Of a DNA stretch of 64,000 nucleotides, positions 11,404-24,799 are shown one piece after another. Both the position numbers and the translations under genes were made by a program. How positions within the stretch are numbered: the stretch's first letter is position 1; every line of letters begins with the position of its first letter. This DNA comes from Congeria kusceri (taxonomy: Eukaryota > Mollusca > Bivalvia > Myida > Dreissenidae), in contig JAPFQT010000037.1 in the NCBI GenBank assembly GCA_027627225.1, forward strand, positions 558,001 to 622,000. Reading direction: 5' to 3'. The notes under the pieces were generated by a model. The model was not told where the DNA came from. It was given only the letters and a program-made list of their open reading frames with translations, and searched no databases.

Positions 11404-14400
11404 CTGTACGGACGAATGTTTAAGGGGGATTTTTTACCACACTTTTGCGCCATCGAGCACTTTTACTTGGAATTTAGGCTGTACTAGTAGCAGTCGAAGT
11501 AGATTGATAGTAGAAATCGTGGCACGTGCATCTGTATTGGGTCAGTTTTACGTTGAATAAACAATCAAATTGAACACTGCATTACTTTAAATCATATAGA
11601 CGTTTAACATGAATGTTAAATGCATGAAATTGACCTATATATAATGACGAGGTACAGTGTAAAGTGTCCTTTCGACATCGCATTAAACGAATCCCAAGAT
11701 TTATTAAAATGTGGTAGCAAATAGATATTATGGCTAAATTAAGGCAATTAAAAATTAACTGAATTTGTTTCTATAAACACGAATCAGTCTAGGCAAGTTT
11801 AACTACCCATATATTATAGACAAATTAATTGTATTGATTTTGCATTATACACTAACCCACACCAAATAGATTTCACGAACAGTTTTGATATTTTGTTGCT
11901 CCGTGGGCTCCATAGGAATATTAATAGGAAATGTGTATTAAATGGCGGCCCCCCAAAAACGTGGTCCTGATCTGATATTAAATGTAGGTCAGCTGTTGTA
12001 TGTTTAAAAAATAATTGTAGTGTATATAGTTATTAAACATTCTGAAAAAAAGAAGAAGATATAAGCGGATAAATTAGGTGTTTGTATTTTAAATGTTCTT
12101 CATTAAAGCTTTTATTTAACAGATACAAATATTCTGATATCAACATGTTTGCGGTTATGCTGCTTTTATAATCTTGTCAACAAACCAACATCATTAAATT
12201 CACATACTAGGATATAATACTTGTGTAATAAGGTATTACATATTAAAGCAGCAGTCAAGAAATATGTTAATAAAATAAAACTTTGCAGAAATCGTCTTTA
12301 TGGACATCTTATCAATCAAAATATCAAAAAAACGCATTGAAATCGGTAAAATAATAACGTTTTGGTAACTTTTTATCTGCATACAATAGCTGTTGATGCC
12401 TTTGGAGTAAATCATCATGTACATCGGTAATCAGTGTATACTCCGTTCGTACCAAGCGTTTTCGAACATAGACATTATAAAATGCCTTTCGTAAATAAGA
12501 AACAGTTTTCAGTCGAATAACCGTATTTACAGTTTATTAGAATTAATGTCAATTTAAAATGTATTGAATTATATTCTATGGCTTTAAAAAAGTTGTAATA
12601 CCAAAATACGATATAAAGCCTCGTCATATTGTTTTCTTCATATTTTTAATTCATTAATACAATGTAAGTTCAAATGGGGGTGAATTTGTTTTGGTGGAAA
12701 CGTTCTAAGGGCGAAGGATCAGGTGAACGAAACGTCTTAGGGGCGAAACCTCAACAAAAATAGTGTTGAATATCCTACGCTAATCGGTTACCGTTTGACT
12801 GAATAGCAAAAAGAGCTACTTTGTATGGAAAGATTCCCAAAATTACGTTTGGAAAGACTGTTGCGAAAATAAACATAATAATTTGATATTGATATAAAAA
12901 CATGCACATGGATATCTGTTTTTATTTTAAACTAGTATTTTTAAATTGAAATGATTATTATATAGCCTGTACATCATTGCATGTCCCTATGGTTGATAGA
13001 AAGCCCTTTTCGCCCTTCAGTGTTGTTGTTGTCCAAATCAAGTACACCACAATGGCGGATATTTTGATAGGCAAGGTTGAAGAAATAAAGAATTTGACGT
13101 AACAACTGACTTAAAGGTAATAGATGTCATTTATAACAGTTTCTTACAAATAAAACGTTGAAAATTAACAAAACACATTCCGTTCCATCAATGCTAATTA
13201 TGTGTCAATGTCGAAAACCTGAAATGACAGTGTGCCATTTTCGGTCATATGTTGATGATGTGCCACTTGTGTGATTAATACCGGTATGTATCCCAATTCA
13301 TTTTGGCGACAATCACATTTGGCAGTTTTTTGAGATGACTGTAGTTTTCTGTAAAACCTTACCAACAGAGATCCATTTATTGTCTGGTTTACAGTGACTG
13401 GGAAACCCATATGAAATGCAATATTTGCGCATAAAATTGAGACCAATCATAAAGAAATGTTCACCAATGCAATTTTACGTTGCACCGAACTTTTTTAGTA
13501 TGAATCGAAAAACGCTTATATACAATACACAATGCTCAGTGTGGTTTGCATCGAAAAACGCTGCTGCAATGCTCAGTGTGGTTTGCAGTTTTGACACTTG
13601 AATTGAGATTTGATCCATAAAAATAATTCGGTTGATTCAACATTTATTATCAACAGACACTCATTACACCTTAAAGTGGAAGCACAAGCGTCTCTACGTT
13701 GTGTATTGTTCTCGATTAAAAGTAATAGACCTTCACAAAATAGAATTCTTGTAAATCCCATAAAAACAGAGAAAATCCCATTTATTGTTTAAAAAGCTTA
13801 TAGATTTTTGTGGAGATGGGAAATTTTCTCATATGGAAAAATCCTTTCTTAGTCACTGGGTTGATTTGTTATCATGTAATGTCGACTGACATGTTTGCGT
13901 TATAATCCTTTTTTTGTTTACAATGTTATGTGACAGTTACCATGATGTCATAAAATTTGGCGGTATTCATAAAGTCTATTTAAAACTGAAAAATGGGTAG
14001 GAAACCGCCATTGATTCCTGCTTTAGGCTTTCGCATATCACGTGATTGTCAGCTGACCCACTATTATTTGATAAGCACATTTTCACATATTTTCACATTT
14101 ACAGTCTTGATGACACTAAGGTCTGATAAAACAGTAAAAAACATTATTATATGACCTATTCTGTGTTCCGATGGAGTCGCTGTACTAACGATTTGTTGAA
14201 TAACCAAAATGGAAAGATAGCCCTTACAACTTTAAATAAATGATTATAAGGTGTAAAAATATCTTCCACATACAACCAACAAATAAACAATTGGTTCATT
14301 TGGAATCGTGCAAAACACCAAACCACACAACACTGTCTATATGTTAAATTTGACAACTTGCACGACAGAGTCGCGGTAATCAGTAACAAGGGGAGCAATC

Positions 14401-14720
14401 CTTTCAAATTTTGAAAAATAAAGTGTGCAATATGACCTTTATTACCGGAAAGAAAATAACTTGTGTACAAAACCCACGGGGAACTACGCCTACTACTTTG
14501 GCACAGACGAGAGAGTAAAAAACAATATCTTATTGAATTATTAAATAAAATCAGTTGAGACTCTTAGCAGAAATGCTTTATATCAGCAAGTTTTTACATA
14601 ACAAATTGTACTTAGCAATATGCTATGCATATTCAGATAGTTTTCATGATTAGAAACCGAGACTGGAAAAAACAGGGTGGTTTTGATTACAATAATTGTC
14701 CTCTAGATGACGTTTATCGA
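11404..14720. other. Intergenic or intronic sequence, no supported gene
   Basis: AT-rich. It contains one small tandem duplication (see 13503-13587). Frames at 13198-13446, 13573-13792 and 14156-14470 have no domain or convincing splice context. Confidence 0.45.
13503..13587 (+). repeat. Short imperfect tandem duplication
   Basis: 'aatgctcagtgtggtttgca' occurs at 13531-13550 and 13568-13587, and 'atcgaaaaacgct' precedes each copy. This is a local two-unit duplication with different spacer lengths. Confidence 0.85.
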
Positions 14721-14723
14721 TTA

Positions 14724-15060
14724 GGCGTAAAAAAATATGTTTGTTTCAGGTAACCCGACCTACCCTAAAAAATGCCCCGACCCTAGAACTTTTTATTGGG
14801 TTTGTCAGATTGATTTTTGTTTTATTTACCTTTTTCTATAATTAAATGTGTTTTGGATAAATAAGTGTTTTGGTTTGATAGTATCCACTTATAAACAATA
14901 TTTTAGGATATTATTGATATGTTTTGAATATTTATTCAGTTTTAGAATCTTCAAGTAGACCATTTACCCCAAAAAAATTAATATAATAATAAAAACTCCC
15001 AACCTACCTACTCTAATTTTGTTGGGCATGTTACCTGAAACAAATATTTTTTTTTACGCC
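14724..15060. mobile_element. Harbinger-like MITE with TTA duplication
   Basis: 337 bp bounded by GGCGTAAAAAA and TTTTTTACGCC, with TTA on both sides (14721-14723 and 15061-15063). Long inverted arms carry 'tttcaggtaacccgacctac' on the left and 'gttacctgaaacaaatat' on the right. TTA/TWA duplication with a GGC start is the hallmark of PIF/Harbinger. No transposase is present. Confidence 0.85.
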
Positions 15061-15933
15061 TTACTGCGACACCGTCCGTACCACGACTCCACCCAATTAG
15101 AGTATATAAATAGACATTCTCCGATTGGTCCACACAGCTATTGGCGAGCAAAAATAAATGTCATATTCACTGTCCTAAACTGATGTTCAGTGGGCTAAAA
15201 ATAGAATTAAGCTCATATGAAATGACCTAAAATAGTATTTTCTTTAAATGAGCAAGTTCAATCTTGGTTCCTAGCACACAATTTAAAACGTATTAGATCT
15301 GCACAAAATTCTCGAAAACCTATTAACATTTCCTGTTTAGTGCCGAAATGTCAAGATTAATTGTGTTTGTTTTCTTTTGAACTGAAAAAGACACTTCAAT
15401 TTCATTATATGTTTCGTTTATGACTTAATTACTTGACCATAGGTGTATGCATACTTCATTATTATGTATAATTTTCGGGTAATATGACTTATTTTATTAA
15501 ATACATGATTTTTCATTTCATTGTTGATGTTCATCATAATAGATCATCTCACTTGCTTCGTAGTCAATAATTGTATAATTTTTAACAATTTTCAGAAACA
15601 TTTAATGCCCTGTTTGTTGTTTGCAGTATGTACCAATTTAAAATTAAGTTGAAACATTTAAAATAGTTCCGCAAAATATTGACCTTTTGTCACGAACATA
15701 GACCTTTGATTCCAAGATGGTGGTTACAATACAGTCGTATTTTGACAGTTGATTGCTTTGTAATTTAACCTTGGATTCGGTTAGTTTTTGTGTATCAAAC
15801 TCATGAATAAAAATTGAAACAGTATGTGATGTTAATTTTGTCTGTCTATGTTTTTCTATAAATTATTAAAAATAAATGGCTAACTTTCCCAAAACCCCGG
15901 ACGGTCACAGATATAAAACCTTTACATATTTTG

Positions 15934-15997
15934 GGGGGTTGAACCCAGGTCTTCAGCGTGAGAGGCAGACACTTTAAAGAGCGAAAGAGCTAGCCCA
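15934..15997 (-). repeat. tRNA-like SINE head or pseudo-tRNA
   Basis: On the minus strand 'gggctagctctttcgctctt' (A-box-like) is followed by 'ctctcacgctg' in anticodon-arm position and a B-box-like 'gggttcaaccc'. The acceptor stem does not close. Shares its 5' wording with the unit at 2180. Confidence 0.5.
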
Positions 15998-16178
15998 ACA
16001 GCAAGATTGTTGGAACTGCCTTAAATGCCATTCACTAAAAATGTTTTATATCTGGTGAATACTCATTTGCAATTACTGACATGGGTTTTTCTCCATATCA
16101 AAACATACAGAATTTATGTATTTCTCATAACTTCTTGTATGTAATTTAATGTGTATTTAAGCTATATCTCGGTTTCAG

Positions 16179-16296
16179 CAGTTGTATTTCACCATGGCAG
16201 GTACAGGGTTCCTCATTCACTATGCACAGAGAGGCTCTGGCAGTGTTTCTTGTCGCCATTACTCGATTGGTGAACGTAACATGCACAAAGCCAGAG
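16179..16296 (+). CDS. Candidate internal exon A of the plus-strand gene
   Basis: The acceptor 'ctatatctcggtttcag' and donor 'gtatgt' bound 118 nt. One frame gives SCISPWQVQGSSFTMHREA then LAVFLVAITRLVNVTCTKPE and ends at phase 0. That fits exon B at 17098, whose only open frame is phase 0. A second frame in the same exon (QLYFTMAGTGFLIHYAQRG...) is also open, so the frame is chosen by agreement with B. No domain recognised. Confidence 0.45.
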
Positions 16297-17097
16297 GTAT
16301 GTATTGTTGACTGATACTGTGAGAGAATGTCACCGCAAAATCGTTTAGTATTAGTGATTTTTAACCTTACTGAGTTGTTGTTACTTTAAGCTCTTTATAA
16401 AGAAGTTATTCCGCAACCACTTTTTCTGGCACGCTACATTGTTTCTGCACAAATTTGTTAATTGCAAAGCCTTCTATAGCTACCGGTATGTTGGTCCTTA
16501 ATGTAAGACAATATAGTGTTATTATTGTCATTTTTGAACAATTCTCTTTTGTCACTGTTTATAATGGAAAACTTACTACAGTTTGTACCCTATAGATTCA
16601 TACTTAATGTCAGTTCATATACTTTAGGTTTTATCATATGTCAGTATGTGCTCTACATGTGCATCTGATAACAAACATGCCCATTTTCATTACTTTAACA
16701 CTCATTTGAGGTGAAATGTACACCTTTAGGCTTCTTTGTTTACTTATTTGGTATTTTGGCTATATTTTGCTTGGTAACAATACATGAACTGTTAAAAGTC
16801 TATTATTAATGTGAAACTGGGATTAAACGCATTTGCTATCTATTCTGATTATTGTATTTACATGTCTAGTCAAATTAATTGTCAAGTTATATAATATTTG
16901 TTCATTTTGTTATAGCTTTTCACGATAATAAACCATTGAAGAAACTGGTTGCTGCGTTCTGGTACAGATACAATGCCATCCCTGGGTAGGGAATTAATGT
17001 GCAGTTATTCCATATATAAACTTAAAGAGCTAGTAATTATATGACCAATATTTAACTTTCTAGTAACTATATGCCATTGTTCTATTCTTTTATCTAG

Positions 17098-17190
17098 GCT
17101 CTCATAAATGTGGCAGAAATTCAGGATGTACAGTACAGCTCTAGCCAAATTAATATTTTACTGGCCTTGGCAGAGCCTGAATGTTGGAAT
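17098..17190 (+). CDS. Candidate internal exon B of the plus-strand gene
   Basis: Acceptor 'ctattcttttatctag'; donor gtgaga at 17191, or gtaaat six bases later. The only open frame reads ALINVAEIQDVQYSSSQ then INILLALAEPECWN, a plausible amphipathic helical segment. It continues exon A in frame. No family recognised. The next candidate exon does not match its phase, so an intermediate exon is missing or B is not joined to C. Confidence 0.45.
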
Positions 17191-17728
17191 GTGAGAGTAA
17201 ATACTCGGCGAATCTAAGCGGAGTTATGCTGAGTGGTAGCTGATAATCGCCACAAAACCCTGCGGAGTTACTTCGAGAACGTGTACAACTGATAAACTAT
17301 TTTATATGTAGCGCAATACACGGCTTTACTTCACGTCCACTTGCCTCTCATTCGGAACCGAGGGGGCTCTATACATATGCATGCTAGTTTGTTATCAGTA
17401 GGTCGTTCATCTAAATGACATGAACAAAAAATTTGCAGCTGGCAAAAAATAAACCAGAGGGTTACATTCAACTTGACAAGGACATCAGATTATGCATGGA
17501 GTGACATTGCTTGGAAATCATACATTGTAAACAAACTCACATAATTCAAATTGTAATTAAAACATTTGTTGTTTGAAGTGTGTAGACAAAACAATATTTC
17601 TGACCACCTTCATAGATGTATATTACATTATAATCGTACATGGCACAGATGTACGTTTGTGAGTTTCCTAGACTTTAGAGCTTGATTGAAGCTAAGTGAT
17701 ACATGTACCATTCTTGCTTGGATTTCAG

Positions 17729-17818
17729 AACCTGAAGGGATTCATATGAGCAAATACATCCGGAATGTAGAAACCCTGTGCTGGCAGAATGGGCTGAACC
17801 TGTCACTCTACATCTCTG
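17729..17818 (+). CDS. Candidate exon C
   Basis: Acceptor 'ttcttgcttggatttcag', donor gtatgt. The open frame reads PEGIHMSKYIRNVETL then CWQNGLNLSLYIS, with one extra base at the end. It joins exon D (19399) in frame. No family recognised. It lies immediately upstream of a dispersed repeat, so an intron filled by repeats is expected. Confidence 0.4.
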
Positions 17819-17829
17819 GTATGTTGCTG

Positions 17830-18780
17830 AAAAAATGTCCAGCAGTTTTCATCCAGTCTTCACCAAACTGCATGGAAATGTTTGTGGGCATAATATCTTG
17901 GTCAAGTCGATAATCAGCCAAATCGCCCACAGAATTGTGGAGTTATTGCCCATGAATTATCTGAAATTGGCCTTTTTAGTCATTTTCGCTGCCAAAGTCG
18001 AACAGTTTCATTTGATCTTAACCAAACTTCAAGAACATGTTTGTAATAATAATATCTAGGTCAAGTTTGATAATCAGCTGAATCGCCTCAGGAATTGTGC
18101 AGTTATGGCCCTTAAATTAAATCTAAAATTGTCCTTAGCCATTTCCACGCTCTTAAGTCCAACAGTTTTCATCTGATGTTCACCAAATATCATAAAAATG
18201 TTTGTAATAATAATTATGAGAGTTATGGCCCTTGAATTATCTGAAATTGGGCTTTTTAGCCATTTTTGGTCTCTAAGTTCAACAGTTATCATTTGATATT
18301 TGCCAAACTTCATGAAAATCTTTTTATTATATGATATATCTTGGTAAAGTTTGATAGCCAGCCAAATCACTCAGGAATTGTGGAGTTATGGCCCTTGAAT
18401 TATCTGACATTGGCCATTTTAGCGGTTTCTGCTCTCAAGGTCCAACAATTTTCGTTCGATCTTCACCAAACTTCTTGAAAATGTTTGTGGGCATAACATC
18501 TCAGCCAGGTTTGATAATCAGCCAAATCCCTCCAAGAATTGTGGAGTTGTTGCCCTTGAATTATCTACAATGAGCCTTTTTAGCTCTTTCTGCTCTCTGA
18601 AGTCCAACAGTTTTCATCTGATTTTCACCAAACTCAATGAAAATGTTTGAGGTTATTATATCTTAGACAAGTTCGATGATAGTCCAAATTACCCCGGGAA
18701 TTGCAGAATTATGGCCCTTGATATATCTTAAATTGACCTTTTTAGCAGTTTCTGCTCCCTAAGACCTCGGCTTGAAGAGA
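17830..18780 (+). repeat. Dispersed repeat, tandem degenerate units
   Basis: Five to six diverged units of about 160-190 bp share 'ttcaccaaacttcatgaaaa', 'tgtttgtgggcataatatct', 'gataatcagccaaatcgc' and 'gagttatggcccttgaatta'. The same family occurs forward at 30340-30870 and 35330-35960, and in reverse at 48845-49300. Frames inside are repeat-derived. Confidence 0.8.
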
Positions 18781-19398
18781 CGCAACATTCCTGATGATCA
18801 ATAAACTCTGTAAGTCTATTAGAGAAGCTTGCAGTGTATGTACATTGGTAATTTGTGCAAGCTATAGATATCTGAACATCGTTATTGAGCAATAGTGAGT
18901 AGCACAGATCAAATTGTTACCAGAAAAACTATTTTAAATTTTCATGTGATTACAACAAGACTATTGATAGTGATTATGATAACAATGTTGATTATAAATT
19001 GCAAATTATAAAATTATTTGATTGCTTGTAGTAGTAATGTCCCCACAAATCTGTAATGTGCTGTGATTTCTGTTGTACAATGCCGATTATGATGATGATG
19101 ATGATTATAGACAATGATATTAATTATTAGCTCTGGTAATATTGTCCCACCAAACTGTAATGAACTATATTTGCTATTGCGCACTGTTTGATGATGAGGA
19201 GGAGGATGAGGAAGAGTAGTGACCGGTGTTAATGATTATGATGATGATGATGTTGATGATGATAAATACAGTGCAATATTAAGTATACTATTGAAATTAT
19301 TAAGTATACTACTGAAACTTCTGCTGCTGGTGTGCACACTATTCAGATATCCATCTACTTACAGGCCAAGTAGCAGGGACCAGCATGAAGCACTCCAG

Positions 19399-19463
19399 CA
19401 CCAGATGATGATGAGGATGATGAAGAAGAGAAGGGTGAGGACAGTGATGGCAGGCAAGAGGAG
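19399..19463 (+). CDS. Candidate exon D, acidic segment
   Basis: Acceptor 'atgaagcactccag', donor gtgcgt. Read after exon C it gives APDDDEDDEEEKGEDSDG then RQEE, a strongly acidic disordered stretch. An upstream AG acceptor at 19362 would force a stop, so the inner acceptor is preferred. The region is flanked by GAT-rich simple sequence, so chance acidity is possible. Confidence 0.35.
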
Positions 19464-20414
19464 GTGCGTGACCAGGCGTTTCTCACCTGAAGTCACTGTC
19501 TGTCTGTTCCCCCCACCCCCCTCAAATGCTAGGGTCATGGCTGGAAGGAAGAACTGTAAGTAACCCAGTTGGTGAATACGGATCTGTAAGTAATGGTGCT
19601 ATTATACCAGAGCCCGTCAGTACTAATTACACAAGGTCCTCAACACGACCAGGCGGTCAACACTAATACCTTGCCATGCACATCATCCCTGTTGCTTCAA
19701 TTCAAATCAGTTCATACGGTGCAGGTTCTGTGTAGCCGACACATCTTAGAATAGTGTACGCCGCTAGTACGACGCCAGCACCACGCTAAACATACACCAC
19801 GCCCATGTCAACCTTGTTCTATAAATATGTCACCACGCTCTATAGTGTATCATTATTTTCTTAGTAGAATTTTGGCACCATTTTATGTTTCAAACAGATT
19901 TGGTTTTGACCCACCACTGATGCAGTGCTGACACACGACATACGTAGGAAATGCGCAGTAATGACTTTATTAACGTGGTGAAAGCGTACATAGACCTGAT
20001 ACTGACCTGTAGCAGTCCTGAGCATGTCTTTATGGTGATGCAGAGATGTCCAAATGAGCGCATTGTGGATGCGTAGCACCAAAGGAAAGAAAGCACTGCA
20101 AGAAGTCGCCACGTACGTACGACATCTATGAAGTCCATACTGCATCATTAATACGTCATAACTGCGCTTCAACTGTCACTAATAAGTCATTAAATGGTTC
20201 ATACTACCTCTTTGTTTTTCCATGTCCTCACTATGCAAGCTTTATGCATGTTTAAAACAGCCCCATGTCCTTGGCGTCAACAAAGATATAACCACGTCCC
20301 TGATGCATATCCCTCGGTCCTCAACACTTCAAAGACTGTCTTCACCATGTCCTCACAGAACGTGATTTACGTAGTAATGACGGGCTCTGGTGTGATAGGG
20401 GTATAAGCCTTGAT

Positions 20415-20745
20415 GCATCATTTTTACATTGAACTCACAATCACAAGATCAGAAGGTGGACACCTACACCACTGCGAATCTACGATCATGTAGACATTGT
20501 ACATTGTAGAACTGTTACAATACTTCACTGATAAAAGTGTTACACAGAGACTTAAATGAATTGATGTTGATGTCACATTTGCATCATTTTTACAATGAAC
20601 TCACAATCACATGATAAGAAGGCAGACACCTACACCACTGCGAATCTACAATCATGTAGACATTGTAGGGCTGTAATATACTTCACTGATAAAAGAGTAA
20701 CACAGATACTTGAATGACTTTGCTATCAAAAGAACTTAACATTGA
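20415..20745 (+). repeat. 166-bp tandem duplication
   Basis: Two copies, starting at 20415 and 20581, share 'gcatcatttttaca', 'tgaactcacaatcaca', 'cacctacaccactgcgaatc' and 'cttcactgataaaag'. They differ at scattered positions and by small indels. This is a local duplication of non-coding DNA. Confidence 0.9.
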
Positions 20746-21428
20746 AACATAAATAAATTTGCTAATGGCAGTGATTTCAGTCGAACTTGCTATTTGCTAA
20801 TTCTTTTGCTCAAATTTTCTTTCAAGTACCAATTGTTTTGCAGCATATATATTCATATAAATTTCTATTGTTTGCCACAAATTTTCATGTGTTTTATTTT
20901 CTGATGGCTCGATGTGTCTGTCTTGGTCCCAGTCTTATTTGTCTTTTCTTAAAATGTGTGTTTGGGGCGAAGTCGCGTCAGTTCGCTAATTGATAAAATG
21001 ACCAGACTAGTGTCCAGTCCAGAACAAAGGATATTTGAACTGAAAACTTTCACACATTGGTATATTATGTTCTGTATACTATTCACCCTTTGTAACAACT
21101 CTATGTCTCTAGTTATTTTTTTTCCGTTCTTAGCGTTTTCAAAATCTATATAGCGAAATACACGTCATTAATATTATTCTTGTTATTACTACCCAAGGTC
21201 AAACAATCCGAAGCATGTTATTGTATATCCATTTGTCTTGTAAATCAAATATTGTTTTGCATATGGAATTATGTATGCAATATATGTTTTACATTGAATA
21301 AAAAAAAAAAATATTATGTTCTGTCTGAAATTAATTCACTAAATCTACCACTTCTGGTAATACGCACAAGGTTTGTAGGTTGGTAGAAATACTGCAGTCA
21401 AAAGCAGAAAGAGTTATAATGCTTATCA

Positions 21429-21762
21429 CAGGGGTGTGGAAATCCCATGCCCGACTTGTCCGACGCTGGTAATTTTACTGTTGGACAAATATATTTTTCT
21501 GTCAACTTGTCAACGGACAAGTACAAATTCAGGGTGTGATAATGATGTTACATTTGGGGAACTAATTATCATATTATTATATACTCATACATTTGAATAA
21601 CAAATTGTGTTTTGATCATAATTTAATGAAAATAAATATCAGGAAAGCCTAGAATAAAATTTGTATTTTTAGTTGGACAAGTGACCGTTGCTTGCAGACC
21701 AGTAGAATTGTGCAATGAACTTGTCCATGGACAAGTACACACTTGATATTTCCACATCCCTA
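21429..21762. mobile_element. hAT-like MITE
   Basis: The left end is CAGGGGTGTGGAAAT and the right end ATTTCCACATCCCTA. Interior GGACAAGT/ACTTGTCC words recur in both orientations near both ends, the usual subterminal transposase-binding pattern of hAT elements. Flanks are 'cttatca' on the left and 'tttatca' on the right, a near-perfect target duplication. No transposase. Confidence 0.75.
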
Positions 21763-22063
21763 TTTATCATTTACATATTATTTTTATGTACTCTTCTCTA
21801 AATATTGGAAATTTATGCAAAGAAAAACTTTATTTGAGCCAAACTAGTCTTCACTCAGTCACCGAAAACCGTCTGTATGTTTAAATACTCTTCAGTCTAG
21901 AGGTTTGGGAGAAACAGAAATAAAACAACAGATGATGTCTGAAAACAGTTTCTGGTTAGCTCGAATATTTTGATGGCTCAAAGTTTTTGTGTTGGTCTGG
22001 GCAACTTCGAGGTAAGGGAGTTGACTGTACCAGATGTTTTGTTCAATGATGTTTTATTTTCAG

Positions 22064-22172
22064 TTTCCATCTTGATGAAATGTCTAGCCTTTTCCTGGCG
22101 CTCGCCTGCTACTCTGATGCGATGCCATCCCAGGATGCTGTGCTGGTCAGGCCATCTGGAGGAACACAACCA
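22064..22172 (+). CDS. Candidate exon E
   Basis: Acceptor 'gatgttttattttcag'. The preferred frame reads FHLDEMSSLFLALACYSDAM then PSQDAVLVRPSGGTQP, with a possible donor gtacct at 22173. The frame stays open to TGA at 22185. The sequence has the hydrophobic spacing of an alpha-helical repeat. A second frame is open across the same region, so the assignment is uncertain. No family recognised. Confidence 0.35.
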
Positions 22173-22334
22173 GTACCTCTGGAGTGACCACAGGCCAGCG
22201 ACCATCCAGTCAGCCTACGCATGGTCTGGAAGTTTAGGACGTGATCGCTGGACCAGAAAGCTGTAGATGCTGGCAACAAGAATTAAGTAAACATTTAACA
22301 TTGTTCTTTTATTACACACCAGAACAGTGATAAA

Positions 22335-22400
22335 ATGATGATGATGATGATGATGACCATGATGTCGATGACATTGATGACGATGATATTGATGATGATG
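22335..22400 (+). repeat. ATG/GAT microsatellite
   Basis: (ATG)n with interruptions, continuing as 'gatgacgatgatattgatg'. Poly-Met and His-rich frames on both strands come from it. Confidence 0.9.
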
Positions 22401-22519
22401 CAGTTTTTCAGAGATCCTTTTATTGACACACCTGTAAATAATGGACTGACATTCATCCAATTCATCCAGTATCTTTCAGTGGAAGTATTTGAGTCCTTTG
22501 GTTTAAGCAGAAGATTTTG

Positions 22520-23520
22520 AGGAAGAAAAAATTTATAATGTAAGTAATTGAAACACGATTATTGTTTAACACAATGACTTCCTTTTGTATGACAGTTTTA
22601 TATCTCTGACCCTATGTGAGGTTTATTGCCAAACTGGCAGAATAGTTTGGGAATGACAACAGATAAGTGTATCAATTACTGCAAGCAAATGATTTGTGTA
22701 CTTTTTTTTCTTTCATGAAAGTATATTTTCAGTGAATGTCCTTACCAGCAAACCAATGCAACAGATATCCATCTCGGCCTGCCACTGCAATGCTATCAGG
22801 GTCTGTACAGAAGGTTCAGCGGTGTGAGGAACAGTTAAATACATGACAAAAGTACTAAGCAGTGAAGGGCATAACCCAAAAGTATTAGCATAACCCAATA
22901 AATGGTATGTTAAGACCAACGGTCATAAGGAATCAGGTTCCAATCAGGACAATGCCCGTCGCCCATAACTTTCTAGCCAAGTATTTGGCCAGACTCTAGC
23001 TGTTTATTGACCTCAATGAGAGACTTGTTTATAGCCTTATTTGAGATGTAAGCTAACTTAGGCAATGATCAAGGTGAGCTGTTGTGGTCAGTGTTGTCTG
23101 CCATTGCCATTTTCCAGCATTTGTAGATAAAACAAACCTGCAGATGTTAAATAAAATGTGTGTAATGTTTAATTCTTTCTTCATGTTCTTTTATTCTGCA
23201 ACATAAATGCTTGTTATATAAAATATCGCCATGTCAGCTAGCTTCATTGCAGCTCTGAGGTACATTTTGTTCTACTTCACAGTGTGCCCATTGAAAGAAA
23301 GCATTCAACCTCTCGCTGCACAATACTGCTGTTGGTTGATGATTCTCCAAGGCTCCAAGGCATATGAAGATGTTAGCACGATAACAGTTTGAATCCTGCC
23401 ATCAGTGATTGTGAAGGCTGCTGCCAGTATTTTTTTACCCCCCCCCCCCCAACAGAACATATTTTGGTATGTATATTGTGTTTTCCTATGTCTGTCCAAC
23501 TGTCAGTCTGTGCAGATTTG
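22520..23520. other. No supported gene; C-rich tract near 23440
   Basis: AT-rich sequence with a run of ten C's near 23440. No exon signals strong enough to report. Confidence 0.4.
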
Positions 23521-23545
23521 TTTTATTTACTTCCATTCTCGAATA

Positions 23546-23815
23546 AGTGTATTTAATACACTTTTAATGCGCATTTAAAGGCTGCGGTAATGGCACTGTT
23601 TTTTTTTTAATACGCGTTTAATATACTTGAAAATGCAGAAAAAATACCAAAATAAGTGTATTTTTCGTGCATTTTTCCTGCATTAACACACTTAACTGCA
23701 TTTAAAGTTTATACACTATATTAAAAAAACAACAACACTTAAGTGTATTTAAAGTGTATTTAAAGTGTATTTTCCTATGCATTAATACACTTTTATGACA
23801 GTACATTTAATAAAC
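23546..23815 (+). repeat. Block of about 260 bp, copy 1 (copy 2 at 25528-25790)
   Basis: Both copies run through 'cttttaatgcgcatttaaag', 'gctgcggtaatggcactg', 'ttaatacgcgtttaatatac', 'ttttcgtgcatttttcctgc' and 'cctatgcattaatacac' with almost no differences except in A-runs and one internal 'aaagtgtattt' unit. Near identity over AT-rich non-coding DNA implies a recent duplication. Confidence 0.9.
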
Positions 23816-23909
23816 CCTTAAACTTCATTCCTACGTATTAGTTAATTTCTTTTACACTTTATTCGCAATTTACACTGAAAATTTAATATGCAAATGTCAC
23901 TTATAAAAG

Positions 23910-24145
23910 CCATCCATCCATCCACCCACCCACCCATACACGCACACACACGCACGCACGCACACACAAATGCATGCATGCATGCATGCATCCATGCATC
24001 CATCCATCCATCCATCCATCCATCCATCCATGCATCCATCCATCCATCCATCCATCCATACATACATACATACATACATCCATACATGTATACATGCACA
24101 CGCACACGCACACACACACACACACACACATACATACATATCTAA
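23910..24145. repeat. CATC/CATG/CATA/CA compound microsatellite
   Basis: (CCAT)n, (CATG)n, (CATA)n and (CA)n blocks in succession. All six frames are long and open here, which is an artefact of the repeat. Confidence 0.95.
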
Positions 24146-24799
24146 ATGTTGTTGTTCTTTGTTTACAAAACACGATTTTAATAATTTCTGTATTATTGGC
24201 AAATTCAATTTTTGGGTGGAATTCAACTACTTATGTTACATAATATAACAATGGCATACGTTTGAATTATTTATTTAAAAGGTAGATGATTATTATTTAA
24301 TATAGGTATTCCCTAGCTACCTTGACCTTGAGTTGCCCTAGCAAAATAATGGACTTGGCGCCCCCGTAATTTTGTTATGGTAATTGGGAGTTCGATTGTA
24401 AAAATGTTTTGATTTTGTCACTTAAACGACAAACAACAACAACAACATTTTCATATCAACACGACTACATCCAACTATACTGGCGGTCCCTTTCGCTTGT
24501 TTAAATTGTTACCTGAATTACAAAATTTAAAAATAGTCCATATATTATGCAATATTTAGGTAAATTTCTTTATAAAATTCATTATATAAATCTTTATTTT
24601 AATATTATCTTTCACTATTTCGTAATACAAAGGATAAACTAAAGACAGTAGACTGCCACTGTACGTTAGAAACAATTTATCAAACAAAAATGTTATGATA
24701 ATTTCAATGTACATGTAGTAAGCTTATGTACTTCATTAAACTATTAGTGAAATTTGATTACGTTTATTACAGTGGGCTTACTGTAGGCATATAGATATT

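Noticed and set aside
16917..16985. Block reading AFHDNKPLKKLVAAFWYRY between exons A and B
   Set aside because: It has plausible splice sites and a frame continuing the alternative frame of exon A, but it breaks phase with exon B, whereas A and B join directly. It may be an alternative exon; not annotated.
19861..20172. Two overlapping minus-strand frames of 82 and 103 codons
   Set aside because: Both frames are open across the same bases, no domain is recognised and splice context is absent; either could be chance.
23842..24248. Overlapping 85-109-codon frames on both strands
   Set aside because: Microsatellite translation artefacts (CATC, CATA and CA repeats).
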